Source: Chondrosia reniformis (taxonomy: Eukaryota > Porifera > Demospongiae > Chondrillida > Chondrillidae). From it: a DNA stretch of 64,000 nucleotides. The notes beneath the pieces are model-generated. The model was not told the DNA's origin, did no database searches, and was given only the letters and a program-made list of their open reading frames with translations. The stretch lies in NCBI GenBank assembly GCA_947172415.1, contig OX359191.1, forward strand, positions 3,410,001 through 3,474,000, given 5' to 3'. The translations under genes were made by a program, and so were the position numbers. Of the stretch, positions 51,331 through 63,814 are shown one piece after another (within the stretch, counting starts at the first letter, position 1; the number at the start of each line of letters is the position of its first letter).

Positions 51331-54300
51331 AAATAGATGTACCTATTAATTTTATGAACTAGGTGTATATTAGTTTTATGTATATACCAGATGTATGTAC
51401 TAGTTAAATGTACTAATTTTTTATATATACTAGTTGTATGTACTGGTTTCTAGTTGCATTTACTAGTTTTAGGTAATAGTTGCATGTACTATTTGGATGC
51501 ACTATTTATTTGAACTAGTTATATTTTATGTATTTGTTATATGTAGTAGGTGTGGGTATTAGTTATATGTACTAGTTGAAAGTACTAGTTGTATGTACTA
51601 GTTGTATGTACTAGAACTAGCTATATTTACTAGTTTTAGGTACTCGTTGTATGTTTCAGTTGTATACAATAATTGCATGTGCTAATTGTATACACAAGTT
51701 CTGTGTACTAGTTGTATGTATATACTAGTTGTATGTATTAACTATGTACTAGTTGTATGTTCTAGTTGTATGTACTAGATACTAGTTGTATGTACTAGTT
51801 GTATTTACTTTTTGCATGTACTATTTATGTGTGTGTGAACTAGTTATGTGTACTAGTTGTATGCGCTAGCTGTATGTACTAGTTGTATGTACTATTTACA
51901 TTTACTAGGTATAGGTGTATGAACTAGTTATATGTAGTAGGTGTATGTACTAGGTATAATGTCCTAGTTGCATATACTAGTTGCATTCACTAGTCGCATT
52001 TACTAATCATATTTACTAGTTACTAATTTATGAACTAGTTGTACCTACAAATTTAATTACTACTTGTAGGTACTAGTTGTATGTACTAATTGTATGTATA
52101 TACCAGTTGTATGTACTAGTTAAATGTACTAGTTTCTAGTTGTATGTACTATGTTTATGTACTATTCATATATACTAGTTATATATTAATATATTAGTTA
52201 TATATAGTAAGTGTGTGTACTTGTTATATGTACTAGTTGAAAGTACTAGTTGTATGTGCTAATTGTTTGTACTATTTGTAGGTTCTAGAACTAGTTATAG
52301 AAGGTACTAAGTAGGAATTAGTTGGTTGTAATAGTTGTTAGTACCATTTTAACGTACTAGTTGTATGTACTAGTTCTATGTACTAGTACTAGTTACATTT
52401 ACTAGATGTTGGTATCGGTTGTATGTAGTAGTTGTGTGTACTAATTGTTTGTACTAGTTGTATGTACTAGTTGTATGTACTAGGTGTATGTATATACTAA
52501 TTGTAAGTACTAGCTATGTACTAGTTGTATGTATATACTAGTTTGCTGTTTATGTAGTAGTTGTATATGCTAGTTTAATGTACTCATACTATGTACAAGT
52601 TGTATGTATTAGTTATGTTCAAATTGTATGTATTAATTATGAACCAGTTGTATGTACTAGTTGTATGTATATACTAGTTGTATGTAGTTGCTATGTACTA
52701 GTTGTATATACAAGTTGTATGTTCTAGTATTATGCACTCGTTCTATAAACTAGGTGTATGTACTAGTTTCTAGTTGTGTGTACTAGTTGTATGTACTAGT
52801 TTTATGTACGTTTTGTATGTACTTGTTGTATGTACTAGGTGTATGTACTATTTTTATATACTTGTTATATGTGTATGTACTGGTTATATGTAGTAGTTGT
52901 ATGTAACAGTTGTATGTACAAGTTGCCTATACTACGTGTATGCGCCAGCTGTATGTACTAGTTGTAGGTTCTAGTACTAGTTATATTAGGTACTAAGTAG
53001 GCATTAGGTGTATATACTAGTTGTTAGTACTACATTAACGTATTAATTGTATGTACTAGTTCTATGTATTAGTACTAGTTATATTTACTAGTTGTAGGTA
53101 CTGGTTGTATGTAGTAGTTTGATGTAGTAGTTGTATGTACTAATTGTATGTATTAGTTGTATACACTAGTTGTATGTGTATACTAATTGTATGTAGTAGC
53201 TATGTACTAGTTGTATGTTCTGGTTTCCTGTTCATGTAGTAGTTGTATATACTAGTTGAATGTACTAGCTGTATATACTAGTTGTATGTACTCGATACTA
53301 TTTGTATGTACCAATCAAATGTAGTATTTATATGTACTAGTTGTATGTATTAGTTGTATGTACTAGTGACTAATTGTTTGTACTAGTTGTATGTTCTAGC
53401 TTTTTGAAGTAAGTGTAGGTTCTAGTAAAAGTTATACTAGGAACTAGGAAGGAACTCGTTATATATACTACTTGTTTGTTTGTTTGAACTAGTTTTATGT
53501 ACTAATTGTATGTACTAGTTGTAAGTCACAGTCTCATGTACTAGTTATATGTACTAATTACTAGATGTGCGAACTAGTTGTACCTACTAATTTTATGTAC
53601 TAGTTGTATGTACTCTTTGTATGTATATACTAGTTTTATGTACTAGTTAAATGTACTAGTGTTATATAGATACTAGTTGTATGGACTAGTTGTATGTAGT
53701 AGGTGTATGTACTAGATATATGTCCTAGTTGTTTGTACTAGTTGTATGTTCTAGTTGAATGTACTAGTTGTATGTACTAGTTGTATGTACTATTTGTGTG
53801 TACTGTTAGGTTGTACTAGTTGTATGTACTAGTTGCATGTACTAGCTGTATGCACTAGTTTTATGAACTTGTTCTATTTATATTTACTCATTGTAGGTAC
53901 TAGTTATGTGTAGCAGATGTATGTACTATTTGTATCTACAATTTGTATGTACTATGTGTATGAACTATTTATAAGTACCAGTAATATGTATGTAGTAATT
54001 ATATGTTTGTGAACTAGTTATATATACTAGTTGTATGCACTAGCGGTATGCTCTAGTTGTATGTACTATTTTTAATTACAATGTATATGTTTATTTACTA
54101 GTTATATGTAGTTGGAATATGTACTGGTTATATATCCTAGTTGTTTGTCCTAGTTGTATGTACTAGTTGAATGTACTAGTTATATGTACTAGTTACTAGT
54201 TGTGTGAACTAGTTGGACGACCTAATTGTAAATACTAGTTGTATGAACTAGTTGTTTGTATATAATAGTTGTATGAACTAATTACATGTGCTAGTTTTGT

Positions 54301-55884
54301 GTATATATTAGTTGTATGTACTAGTTTCTAGTTGCATGTACTATACTATATGGATGCACTAATCATATGTACTAGTTATATATTTATGTACTAATTATAT
54401 GTAGTAGGTGTGTATTAGTTATAGGTCCTAGTTTTATGTACTCGTTCTATATACTAGTAGTTGTATGAACTACTTGTATGTACTATCTTTATGTACTATT
54501 TATATGTACAAGTTATATTTTTATGTATTAGTTATATGTTGTAGATGTGTGTACTAGTTATATGTACTATTTGCAAGTACTAGTTGTATGGACTAGCTAT
54601 GTACTAGTTGAAAGGACAAGTTGTATGTACTAGTTGTATGGACTAGTACTGGTTATATTTACTTGTTGGAGATACTAGTTTTATGTGCTAGTTGTATGTA
54701 CTGGTTGTATGTCCTATTTATTATTATTAGGTAAAAGCGTATGTACTAGTTATATATTTATGTACTAATTATATGTAGTAGGTGTGTATTAGTTATAGGT
54801 CCTAGTTTTATGTACTCGTTCTATATACTAGTAGTTGTATGAACTACTTGTATGTACTATCTTTATGTACTATTTATATGTACAAGTTATATTTTTATGT
54901 ATTAGTTATATGTTGTAGATGTGTGTACTAGTTATATGTACTAGTTGCAAGTACTAGTTGTATGGACTAGCTATGTACTAGTTGCAAGGACAAGTTGTAT
55001 GTACTAGTTGTATGGACTAGTACTGGTTATATTTACTTGTTGGAGATACTAGTTTTATGTGCTAGTTGTATGTACTGGTTGTATGTCCTATTTATTATTA
55101 TTAGGTAAAAGCGTATGTTCTAGTTATATGTGGTAGGTGTATGTAATATTTGTATGTCCTAGTTGTGTTTCCTAGTTGTGTGTAGTAGTTATTTACTAGT
55201 TGAATATTCAAGTTGGATGTTCTAGTATTATGTACTCATTCTGTGAGCTAGTTGTATATACTACTTTCTAGTTATATGTACTAGTTGTATGTACTATTTA
55301 TAATTACAAGGTATGTGTATTTACTAGTTATATGTAGTAGGTGTATGTATTAGTTATATGTCCTAGCTGTTTGTCGTAGTTGTATGGACTAGTTGAATGT
55401 ACTAATTGTATTTACTAGTTGTGGGTACTATTTGGTATGTACTAGTTGTATGTACTAGTTGCATGTACTAGTTGTATATACTATTTGTATGTACAAGTTA
55501 TGTACCAGTTGAACGTAATAGTTGTATGTATATACCAATTGTTAATATTAGCTAAATACTAGATGTATATTCAAGTTGTATTCTCTATAAAGTATTATAT
55601 ACTCCTTCTAAAAACTAGTAGTATTTACTAGTTTCCAGTTGTATGTCCTACTTGTAAGTACTTGTTGTATGTACAATGTGTATTTACCAGTTGTTGATTC
55701 TTGTACCAGTTATACTATGTACTAGGTAGGTTCTATTTGTATGTACTAGATACTTGTGGCATGTACTAGTTGTATGGACTAGTTTTATGAACTAGTTTTA
55801 TGTACTGTTTATAAGTACTAGTTATATGTACCAGTTATATGTACTAGTAGTATGTACTAGTTATATTTACCAGCTGTATTTACT
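51331..55884 (+). repeat. 13-bp satellite, forward block (right arm)
   Basis: Forward array beginning at the orientation flip near 51,330. It includes a 373-bp tandem duplication listed at 54,371-55,116. No gene seen; open frames are repeat translations. Confidence 0.9.
54371..55116. repeat. Tandem duplication, two 373-bp units
   Basis: Units start at 54,371 and 54,744 with ACTAGTTATATATTTATGTA, and both end in TATTATTATTAGGTAAAAGC. They are almost identical by eye, for example one GTTGAAAGG versus GTTGCAAGG difference, suggesting a recent duplication inside the satellite. Confidence 0.88.
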
Positions 55885-57438
55885 ATTTCAGGATATCAGG
55901 AAATCTTATTTAAACTGGTGAGGCCAATAGCCTGAGGCTACTACAAAGGCACCCAGTACAAAACCATATGTACAATAAATAAATAATAAATAAATAAATA
56001 AAATAGAATTGTCAATTCGGTTGTGTTAATATTGTTACATAATACAAATTGTCGCTCATGCATTAGAATAAAAACATTTACATAGTTCCGTAAAATTGTT
56101 GAGGCCGAGGTTAGGTGTTGCACGAATGGCTGTAGGTAGACTGCGCCAGAGGGAAGCACCGGCAAAACTGAATGCCCTCTGTCCGAATGAAGACCTGACC
56201 AAGGGAAGATTAAGTTGGGAAGTGGAAGAGGAGCGAGTGTTATGGTGGCAAGAAACATAAGAGGAGAGCCGAGACAGACAAGGTGGAGCCTGGGAGGATA
56301 GGCTGCGAAACATACACTGAGCCATGTGAAGTTTTCTTCTCAAGGTGAGAGTCGTTAACCCAAGTTCTTGAAGAGCAGCAGTGGAAGAAGAGTCACGACG
56401 CCTATGAAGCACAATCTTGCAACCAAAGTTCAGCCGCGATTCCAAGCGGCGAGATTCATCTTGAGTACAGCCAGACCAGACGACATCACAATAGTCAAAG
56501 TGGGGAAGGATGTATGATTTAAGATAAGTGAGGAGGAGAGAGTGAGGAAGAAACCAAGAGAGCCTACGAAGAAGGTTGAGACGACAGCTTACTTTTCTAC
56601 AAATCATGTCAACATGATCACTCCAAGTTAGGGTATCGTTTATAAGCACACCAAGATACTTGAACACTCGTACCTGATCAACAGTTACACCATCAACAAG
56701 AACGTCCAAGCCAGTCTCAATTTTTCTTCTACTAGAGTGAAAGAGCATACATTTTGTATTGCTTGCATTCAGTTGCAGTCCATTGCTGGCCATCCACAGG
56801 CTGGTTGCATCTAGACACTGTTGAAGTGAAGAGTTTAAAAAGGCAAGATTGCTACTCGTGATGTAGATGGCAGTGTCATCAGCAAAGAGAACAACAGAAT
56901 CAGCAGGCAGGACTGAAGGCTGGTCATTGATAAAGGCAGAGAAGAGAGAAGGACCAAGCACAGAGCCTTGGGGAACACCAGTTGTGGGAAAACCAGGAGA
57001 GGAGAATGAATCACTGACACGAGTAACCTGGCAACGATCGGAAAGATAAGACTTAAACCAAGCAACTGTAGACGAGGAGAAACCAAGTTGGGAAAGCTTA
57101 GACAAAAGAAGATCATGGTTCACAGTGTCAAAAGCTTTGGAGATGTCAAGAAACACAACCCCGATGAACTGTCTTCTGTCCAGAGCCTTGTACCAGTCAT
57201 CCAAGCAGTGAAGAAGAAGCGTTTGGGTAGAATGCTTGGGCCGAAATCCAGATTTATAAGGGAAGAGAAGGTCGTTTTGTATGAGGTGAGAAGAAAACTG
57301 CTCCTGGACACACCTTTCTAGAAGTTTACTGCAGACTGGAAGCAGAGAGATGGGTCGGTAATTCGTGGGGGAGACACGATCACCGCCTTTGTGGAGTGGC
57401 TTAACTCAAGCACACTTCCAGGATTCAGGAAAGAATTT
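55885..57438 (-). mobile_element. 5'-truncated non-LTR retrotransposon with target duplication
   Basis: The insert proper is 55,889-57,434, flanked by ATTT on both sides (55,885-55,888 and 57,435-57,438). The unoccupied site is in the left arm near 49,000-49,011. The element lies on the minus strand. The 5' part, including any endonuclease, is missing, as is usual for target-primed insertion. A 167-bp 3' UTR follows the stop codon, with a TTTA-type run (about 55,973-56,012) and the terminal sequence GATTTCCTGATATCC. Confidence 0.92.
56056..57434 (-). pseudogene. Non-LTR reverse transcriptase (CR1/L2/Jockey-like), truncated, one stop
   Basis: The frame enters at the truncated 5' edge with FFPESWKCA, meets TGA at 57,406-57,408 (probably a decayed CGA Arg codon), then stays open to the stop at 56,056. 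Motifs in order: VKPLHKGGD and TNYRPISLLPVCSKLLE (early RT blocks), FRPKHSTQTLL, VVFLDISKAFDTVNHD with the first catalytic Asp, GVPQGSVLGP, FADDTAIY with the Asp pair, then KCMLF and VFKYLGV of the palm and thumb. The C-terminal region (LPHFDYCDVVWSG, RRLESRLNFGCKIVL) is typical of the CR1/L2/Jockey group. The enzyme would copy element RNA at a nicked target. Catalytic residues are intact, but the protein lacks its N-terminus. Exact clade needs a tree. Confidence 0.9.
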
Positions 57439-58200
57439 GTGTGTACTAATTGTATGCACTAGTTGTATTTACTAGTTGTATGTACTCAATACCATTTGTA
57501 TGTACTAGTCGAATGTAGTAGTTATTTGTACTAGTTGAATGTACTATGGCCTAATTGTATGTACCAGCTGTATGTACTAGATATTCGAACTAGTATTAGG
57601 TTCTAATACAAGTTATACTAGGTACTAGGAATGAACTAGTTCTATGAACTACTTGATTCTTTGTGTGAACTAGTTTTCTGTACTAGTTGTATATACTAAA
57701 TTTATGTAGTAGTTAGATGTATATGTTCTAGTCATATGCAATAGTTGTATGTACTAGTTATATGTACTAGTTGCATGTACTAGTTGTATGTACTAGTAGT
57801 ATATACTAGTTGTAGGGTCTAGTCCAAATTTTGCTAGGTACTAGGGAGGTACTAGTTGTATATACTAGACACTAGTTGTATGTACTAGTTGTATATGTAC
57901 TAGTTATATGTACTAGTTGTATGTACCAGTTTTGTGTTATTGTTGTATGTACTAGTTGTGTGTACTATTTATATGTACTAGTTATATGTACTAGTTGTAT
58001 GTACTACTTATATGTATTCGTTACGTTTGTGTGCAATGGGTGTATGTACTAGTTGCTTGTACTAGTTATATATACTAGTTGTACGTACTATTTATATGTA
58101 CTATATATCTGTGTATGTACTAGGTATATTTACTACTTGTATGTACTAGCTGTATTAGCTGGTTGTATGTACTAATTCTATGTACTAGTTGTATGTACTA
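57439..58200 (+). repeat. 13-bp satellite, forward (right arm)
   Basis: Forward satellite between the retrotransposon and the pogo-like MITE. It is about 500 bp longer than the matching left-arm interval (48,737-49,005). It contains composite-marker sequence near 57,650. No gene seen. Confidence 0.88.
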
Positions 58201-58707
58201 CAGGGCAGTCCACCTAATTCGAATCTCTAGGGAATTTGAAATAACAGGAATTTTGAATTATCAGGTTTATGTACAAAATAGCAAAGTGATGTCTAAACAC
58301 CAAATATAGATTTGAAATATAATGAAAAAAGAAGATTATGCAGCCAAGTAGTAGTAGCAATGTCCCTTTTTTCCTTCCAGATGGAGCGTTGTCCACGAGA
58401 TGGATAATCTCTAGTTTTTGTAACAGAATAAGTGATTGGTACAGTGAACGTTGCATAACTAGAGAATAACACTGTACTGAGAATGATTAATGACGATTTA
58501 GTTCAAATTCTTAACCGTTAAAAGTGTGATTACCTCCTTAATAACTATGAACTTGCTTATTTGTGTTGAAATACTTCCGTATTCTCTACGTAGCAAACAA
58601 ATATTCCCAAAGAAATTGATATACTGGGACTATACAGGGAACCGGAGTTCTATTCGAAATAGGTGAAATTTCGTCAAAAAAGGATTCGAATTAAGTGGAC
58701 TGCACCG
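58201..58707. mobile_element. pogo-like MITE, right-arm copy
   Basis: 507 bp, TA on both sides (58,199-58,200 and 58,708-58,709). It is the inverted counterpart of 48,230-48,736. The transposase stub reads on the minus strand from 58,456 (MQRSLYQSLILLQKLEIIHL). The right terminus is CGGTGCAG reversed instead of CAGTGCAG, one change at the second base of the transposon end. Confidence 0.87.
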
Positions 58708-58709
58708 TA

Positions 58710-60327
58710 GTTCTTTGTAATAGATACCAGATGTATGCACTAGTTCTTTGTACTAGCTATATACTAGTTTTATGAATTAGTATAATGTACTAGTTGCATG
58801 TACTAGTTGTATGTATATACCAGATGTATGTACTAGTTAAATGTACTAATTTTATATATATACTAGTTGTGTGTACTAGTTTCTAGTTGTATTTACTAGT
58901 TTTATATACTAGTTTTATGTACTCTGTGGATGCACTATTTCTTTGAACAAGTTATATTTTTATGTATTAGTTTTATGTAGTAGGTGTGTGTACTAGTTAT
59001 ATGTACAATTGAAAGTTCTAGTTGTATGTACTAGTTGTATGAATGAGAACTAGCTATATTTACTAGTTTTAGGTACTAGTTGTATGTATTAGTTCTATGT
59101 AGTAGTTGCATGTGCTAATTGTATACACAAGTTCTGTGTACTAGTTGTATGTATATGCTAGTTGTATGTACCAGCTATGTACTAGTTGTATGTTCTAGTT
59201 GTATCTACTAGATACTAGTTGTACGTACTAGTTGTAGGTACTAGTTATATTTACTATTTGTATGTACTATTTATTTGTGTGTACTAGTTATATGTACTAG
59301 TTGTATGCCCTGGCTGTATGTACTAGTTGTATGTACTATTTACATTTACTAGGTTTACGTGTATGTTCTAGTTATATGTAGTAGGTTTATGTACTAGTTA
59401 TATGTCCTAGTTGTATGTACTAGTTTAATGCACTAGTTGTATGTACTAGTTGTATGTACTAGTCACATGTACTAATTATATTTACTAGTAACTAATTTTA
59501 TGAACTAGTTGTACCCACTAATTTACATGTACTGGTTTTATGTACTAGTTAATAGTTGTGTGAACTAGTTGTATGACCTAATTGTAAATACTAGTTGTAA
59601 ATACTAGTTGTGTGAACTTGTTGTTTGTATATAATAGTTGTATGTACTAGTTTCTAGTTGAATGTACTAGTTTTATGTACTAGTTATATATACTATATGG
59701 ATGCACTATTCATATGTTCTAGTTATATATTTATGTACTAATTATATGTGGTAGGTATTTACTAGTTATAGGTCCTAGTTTTATTTACTCGTTCTATGTA
59801 CTAGTAGTTGTATGAACTACTTGTATGTACTATGTTTATGTACTATTTATATGTACTAGTTATATTTTTATGTATTAGTTATTTGTTGTAGATGTGTGTA
59901 CTAGTTATATGTACTAATTGCAAATACTAGTTGTATGTACTAGTTGTATGTATATACTAGTTGTATGTACTAGCTATGTACTGGTTGTATGTTCTAGTTG
60001 TATGTACTAGTTGTATGTACAAGTGGTAGGTTCTTGTACTAGTTATACTAGGGGCTAAGAAGGTACTAGTTCTATGTAGTAGATACTAGTTGTATGTGCT
60101 AGTTGTATGTACTAGTCGCATGTACTAGTTATATATACTAGTTACTAGTTGTATGAACTAGTTGTACCTATTAATTTTATGTACTAGTTGTATGTACTAG
60201 TTGAATGTATATACCAGTTGTATGTATATACCAATTGTATGGACTAGTGTCTAGTTGTATTTACTAGTGTTTTGTACTAGTTGTGTGGACTATGTGGATG
60301 CATGATTTGTTTGAACTAGTTACATTT
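58710..60327 (+). repeat. 13-bp satellite, forward (right arm)
   Basis: Mirror of 45,404-48,227 without the extra 1.15 kb found there. No gene seen. Confidence 0.88.
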
Positions 60328-61227
60328 TTGGGGCACCGGAGGCTCCCCTATATTATTGTCAAAAATTATGTTAACGTATGGTTTCCTGTTCGTAGTCTTG
60401 TATACATATATATATATATATATACAGTACAATTAACAATATACTAAGGTAATCTAATATAAATAAATAAATAATATAATATAATATAATATAATATAAA
60501 TAATTCGTATGACTCCAGGAAAGGACCTAGCAACAGAATGGGCATAGTATCATAAAGTTTAGGGTATAAAAGGATTAATTAAGGGATTTTTTTATTTAAG
60601 TCTCGGTTTGGCAGAAAACGGAGGACAAAGTCTGTATATAAAATGCCATAGGACTATAGAAAACCTATGTGAAATTTATATTGAAACCAAGTGTTATATT
60701 AATAAAAATTATCAATTGATCAGATCACTGTGAAACCGATATATATCATGGTACATGTGTATGACAAACGTCTGGCGAAGTTTTGCTTAATTAAAGTTGC
60801 AAAACAATCAAGATATAATGAAGAATACAAGTTTACTATTGTGGAATCTGGTGATATATTATGATGTTTCCCTAGTGCGTCACCAACACCTCGTATGTTG
60901 CTCGGTACATATTTAATGGATTATCATGTGACGTTGGGAAAACGTCACGGCTCGTTGCAAAAGAAGATCATCCTTTCGAGAACGGCTATGACAAGTCGAC
61001 GCTCTACTACGAGAAGGAGCTACGGAATAAACGAGTTGTAGCGAAGGTTAGATAAAGCGTATTTGTGTACGTTTCCGTTACGTTTGAGGCAGAATTGTCC
61101 CTATATTGATGCAAAAGAAATTGGTTTAGTCGACCTTAATAAAACTTTGGTAATTGAAGCTCTGTCTTCTCTTCTTACGCTTTTTGTTCATATTTTTACT
61201 TGTCCATGTGTAGCCATATCATACCAA

Positions 61228-61317
61228 TACCATTTTGTAACTTGTACACAAGGGACATCATATACGTATATAAAGGCCTTGGCCTTTTATGTCCCTTGTG
61301 TACAAGTTACAAAATGG
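61228..61317. repeat. Palindrome with 30-bp perfect arms (right arm)
   Basis: Mirror copy of 44,409-44,498 with the central loop reversed, as expected of an inverted duplicate. Confidence 0.83.
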
Positions 61318-61777
61318 TCTCTAACCCTGTTGATTATGCCAATGCATGCAACCAACCGTCGGTGTTCTTAGCTCCCTCACAAGGCAGTAGTTGAGGATTT
61401 CAAAACCTGCAACAGTACTAGTGTGACTAAAGTCTTGTGCTGTTTAAAATACTGATTATCCTAGGGGTCACTTGGATCTCTTTAAATTTGTAACTTGCAC
61501 TGCATGTGTAGCTAGTACTTGATTGTAATTTTAATATTGTATAGTTACTTGGCCCTCTTAAACTTGTAACTTGTACTGTGTAGTATTTGATAGTAATTTT
61601 AATATTGCCAGTAACTTTCACTGCGTAGTGTACTTGAGTGTAATTAGCCTCACTATACTTAAGACATTCACTATGAGCAATTTTGTTATGAGATTCTACT
61701 GTACACATGGAAAACATACACACATGGATAAGAATAAAGCCTTGTTGAACATCAGTAACATAAATTTACTAGTTCTG

Positions 61778-61805
61778 GACGTTTCAACCCGGAAGTCTTC
61801 ATCAG
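61778..61805 (-). ncRNA. Hammerhead-ribozyme-like core (right arm)
   Basis: Minus-strand CTGATGA, weak stem II, GAAAC and GTC; identical to the core at 43,922-43,949. Confidence 0.45.
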
Positions 61806-62298
61806 TAATACAGGAAAGGGAATATCAAGTAGTAAATTAGTAAATTCGTGTCCCTGAAGCTCAACAAGGCTTTATTCTCATAATGATCGCAACAAACACT
61901 CCTAATTCCTACACATGGACAAGTTAAAATATGAACAAAAGCGTAAGAAGAGAAGACAGAGCTTCAATTACCAAAGTTTTATTATATATATATATATATA
62001 TATCTGTCAAAAAATGGCGGACGTTCGGCTAGCTTCCGTTTTCTAGCTTAAAATTAGCTTTCTCTTCCTTAGCGTAGAACATTGAACGAACGAAATGGAC
62101 TTAAAAACCACCCTTACTAATACTTTGTAAAGTGAAGCTTGCGAAAAACGTTTTCTACGAGATATGGCCTTGAAAAATTGACGACCAACAAGAGTCGATC
62201 GGAAATCAGTTAACCGGCTATCTATGGGAACATGCCAAGTAGTTCGAGTTTACTTAGGGGCGCCTGGCGCTCCACGAGTTTTTAAACTCGAAATACTT

Positions 62299-63534
62299 GT
62301 TTAATATATTAGTTATATGTAGTAGGTGCGTGTACTAGTTATATGTACTAGTTGAAAGTACTAGTTGCAAGTACTAGTTGTATATACGTACTAGTTGTAT
62401 GTACGTACTAGTTGTATGTACTAGAACTAGCTATATTTACTAGTTTTAGGTACTAGTTGGGGGTATTAGTTGTATGTAGTAGTTGCATGTAGTAATTGTA
62501 TGTACAGGTTCTGTGTACTAATTGTATGTATATACTAGTTGCATGTACTAGTTTTACGTACTATTTGTATCTACTAGTTGTATTTACTATTTGTATGTTC
62601 TATTTATATGTCTTTGCACTAGTTATATGTACTAGTTGTAGCCCTAGCTGTATGTCCTAGTTGTATGTACTATTTACATTTACTAGGTATACTTGTGTGT
62701 ACTAGTTATATGTTCTTGTTGCATGTACTAGTTGCATGCACTAGTTGTATGTACTAGTTGTATGTACTAGTCACATGTACTAATTATATTTACTAGTTAC
62801 TAATTCTATGAACTAGTTTTAACTAAGAATTTTATGTACTACTTGTATGTACTAGTTGTCTGTACTAGTTGTATGTATATACCAGTTGTATGTACTAGTT
62901 AAATCTACTAGTTTTATACGTATACTAGTTGTATGTATTATGTGCATGTACTATTCACATATACTAGTTATATGTTTATGCATTAGTTATATGTGATAGG
63001 TGTGTGTACTTGTTATATGTAGTAGGTGTGTGTACTTGTTATATGTAGTAGGTGTGTGTACTTGTTATATGTACTAGTTGTACCTGCTAATTGTATGTAC
63101 ACGTTCTGTGTACTAGTTGCATGTTTATACTAGTTATATGTTTATTTTAGTTGTAGGTACTAGCTTTGTACTAGTTGTATGTACTAGTTGTATGTACTCG
63201 TTTTTTGAATCAGTTGTAGGTTCTGGTACAAGTTATACTAGGAACTAGGAAGGAAGTCGTTCTCTATACTACTTGTGTTGTTTGTTTGAACTAGTTTTAT
63301 GTACTAATTGTATGTACTAGTTGTATGGACTAGTTGTATGTACTTGTTGGATGTACTAATACTAGTTATATTCACTAGTTGTAGGTGCTAGTTGTATGTA
63401 CAAGTTGTGTGTGGTAGTTGTATGTACTAATTTTATGTACTAGTTAGATGTACTAGTTGTATGTACTAGTTGTGTGTACTAGATATGAACAAGTTGTATG
63501 TAAAAGATACGGGCACAAGTTTTCTGTAGTAGCT
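62299..63534 (+). repeat. 13-bp satellite, forward (right arm)
   Basis: Forward satellite mirroring 42,187-43,433. A short run of three AGTAGGTGTGTGTACTTGTT-type units lies near 62,995-63,070. No gene seen. Confidence 0.88.
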
Positions 63535-63814
63535 ATCAGAGAGTACGGTAGTACTCTCTAAGTAGGGAAGTAGGGACTATGCACATCACTTCTATGTTTG
63601 GGCGCATCGATCCCTACTTCTAGTATATCCATGATGCGCCCAAACATAGAAGTGATGTGCATAGATAAGTTTCAGTATGCCACTTCTGCAATGTTAGCCT
63701 TACCATATGATCACTTTCTTGTTTCGTTATTTTTTTTACATATGATAGATACGGTTGCAGGGACTGCCACCCCTACTTCTCATTTCATTTTTTAAATGTT
63801 TTATTTACTTGTAG
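63535..63814. mobile_element. Hairpin element, short derivative (right arm)
   Basis: 280 bp, reverse orientation relative to copy 2. It begins with the terminal hairpin AGAGAGTAC-GGTA-GTACTCTCT and passes directly into the TGTTTGGGCGCATC inverted repeat, then the long arm ending ATTTACTTGTAG. The (GAA)n region of about 560 bp is absent. It keeps part of the hairpin arm that copy 2 lacks, so each copy has its own deletion. Flanks match copy 2 reversed. Confidence 0.75.

Larger units (their letters stand above)
60328..62298. mobile_element. Cloverleaf-end element, long copy (right arm)
   Basis: Inverted counterpart of 43,434-45,403. It begins with the GC hairpin GGGGCACCGGAGGCTCCCC (60,330-60,348) and ends with AAACTCGAAATACTT, the complement of the family start. 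The same internal parts occur in mirror order: (AT)n, nested inverted ends, hammerhead-like core and palindrome. The longest translated frames differ from the left arm by zero to two residues, so the arms are very similar. No recognised protein. Confidence 0.72.

Noticed and set aside
55941..57321. Several 60-105 codon frames overlapping the reverse transcriptase on both strands
   Set aside because: These are shadow frames of the reverse transcriptase coding region, which has clear catalytic motifs in a single frame.
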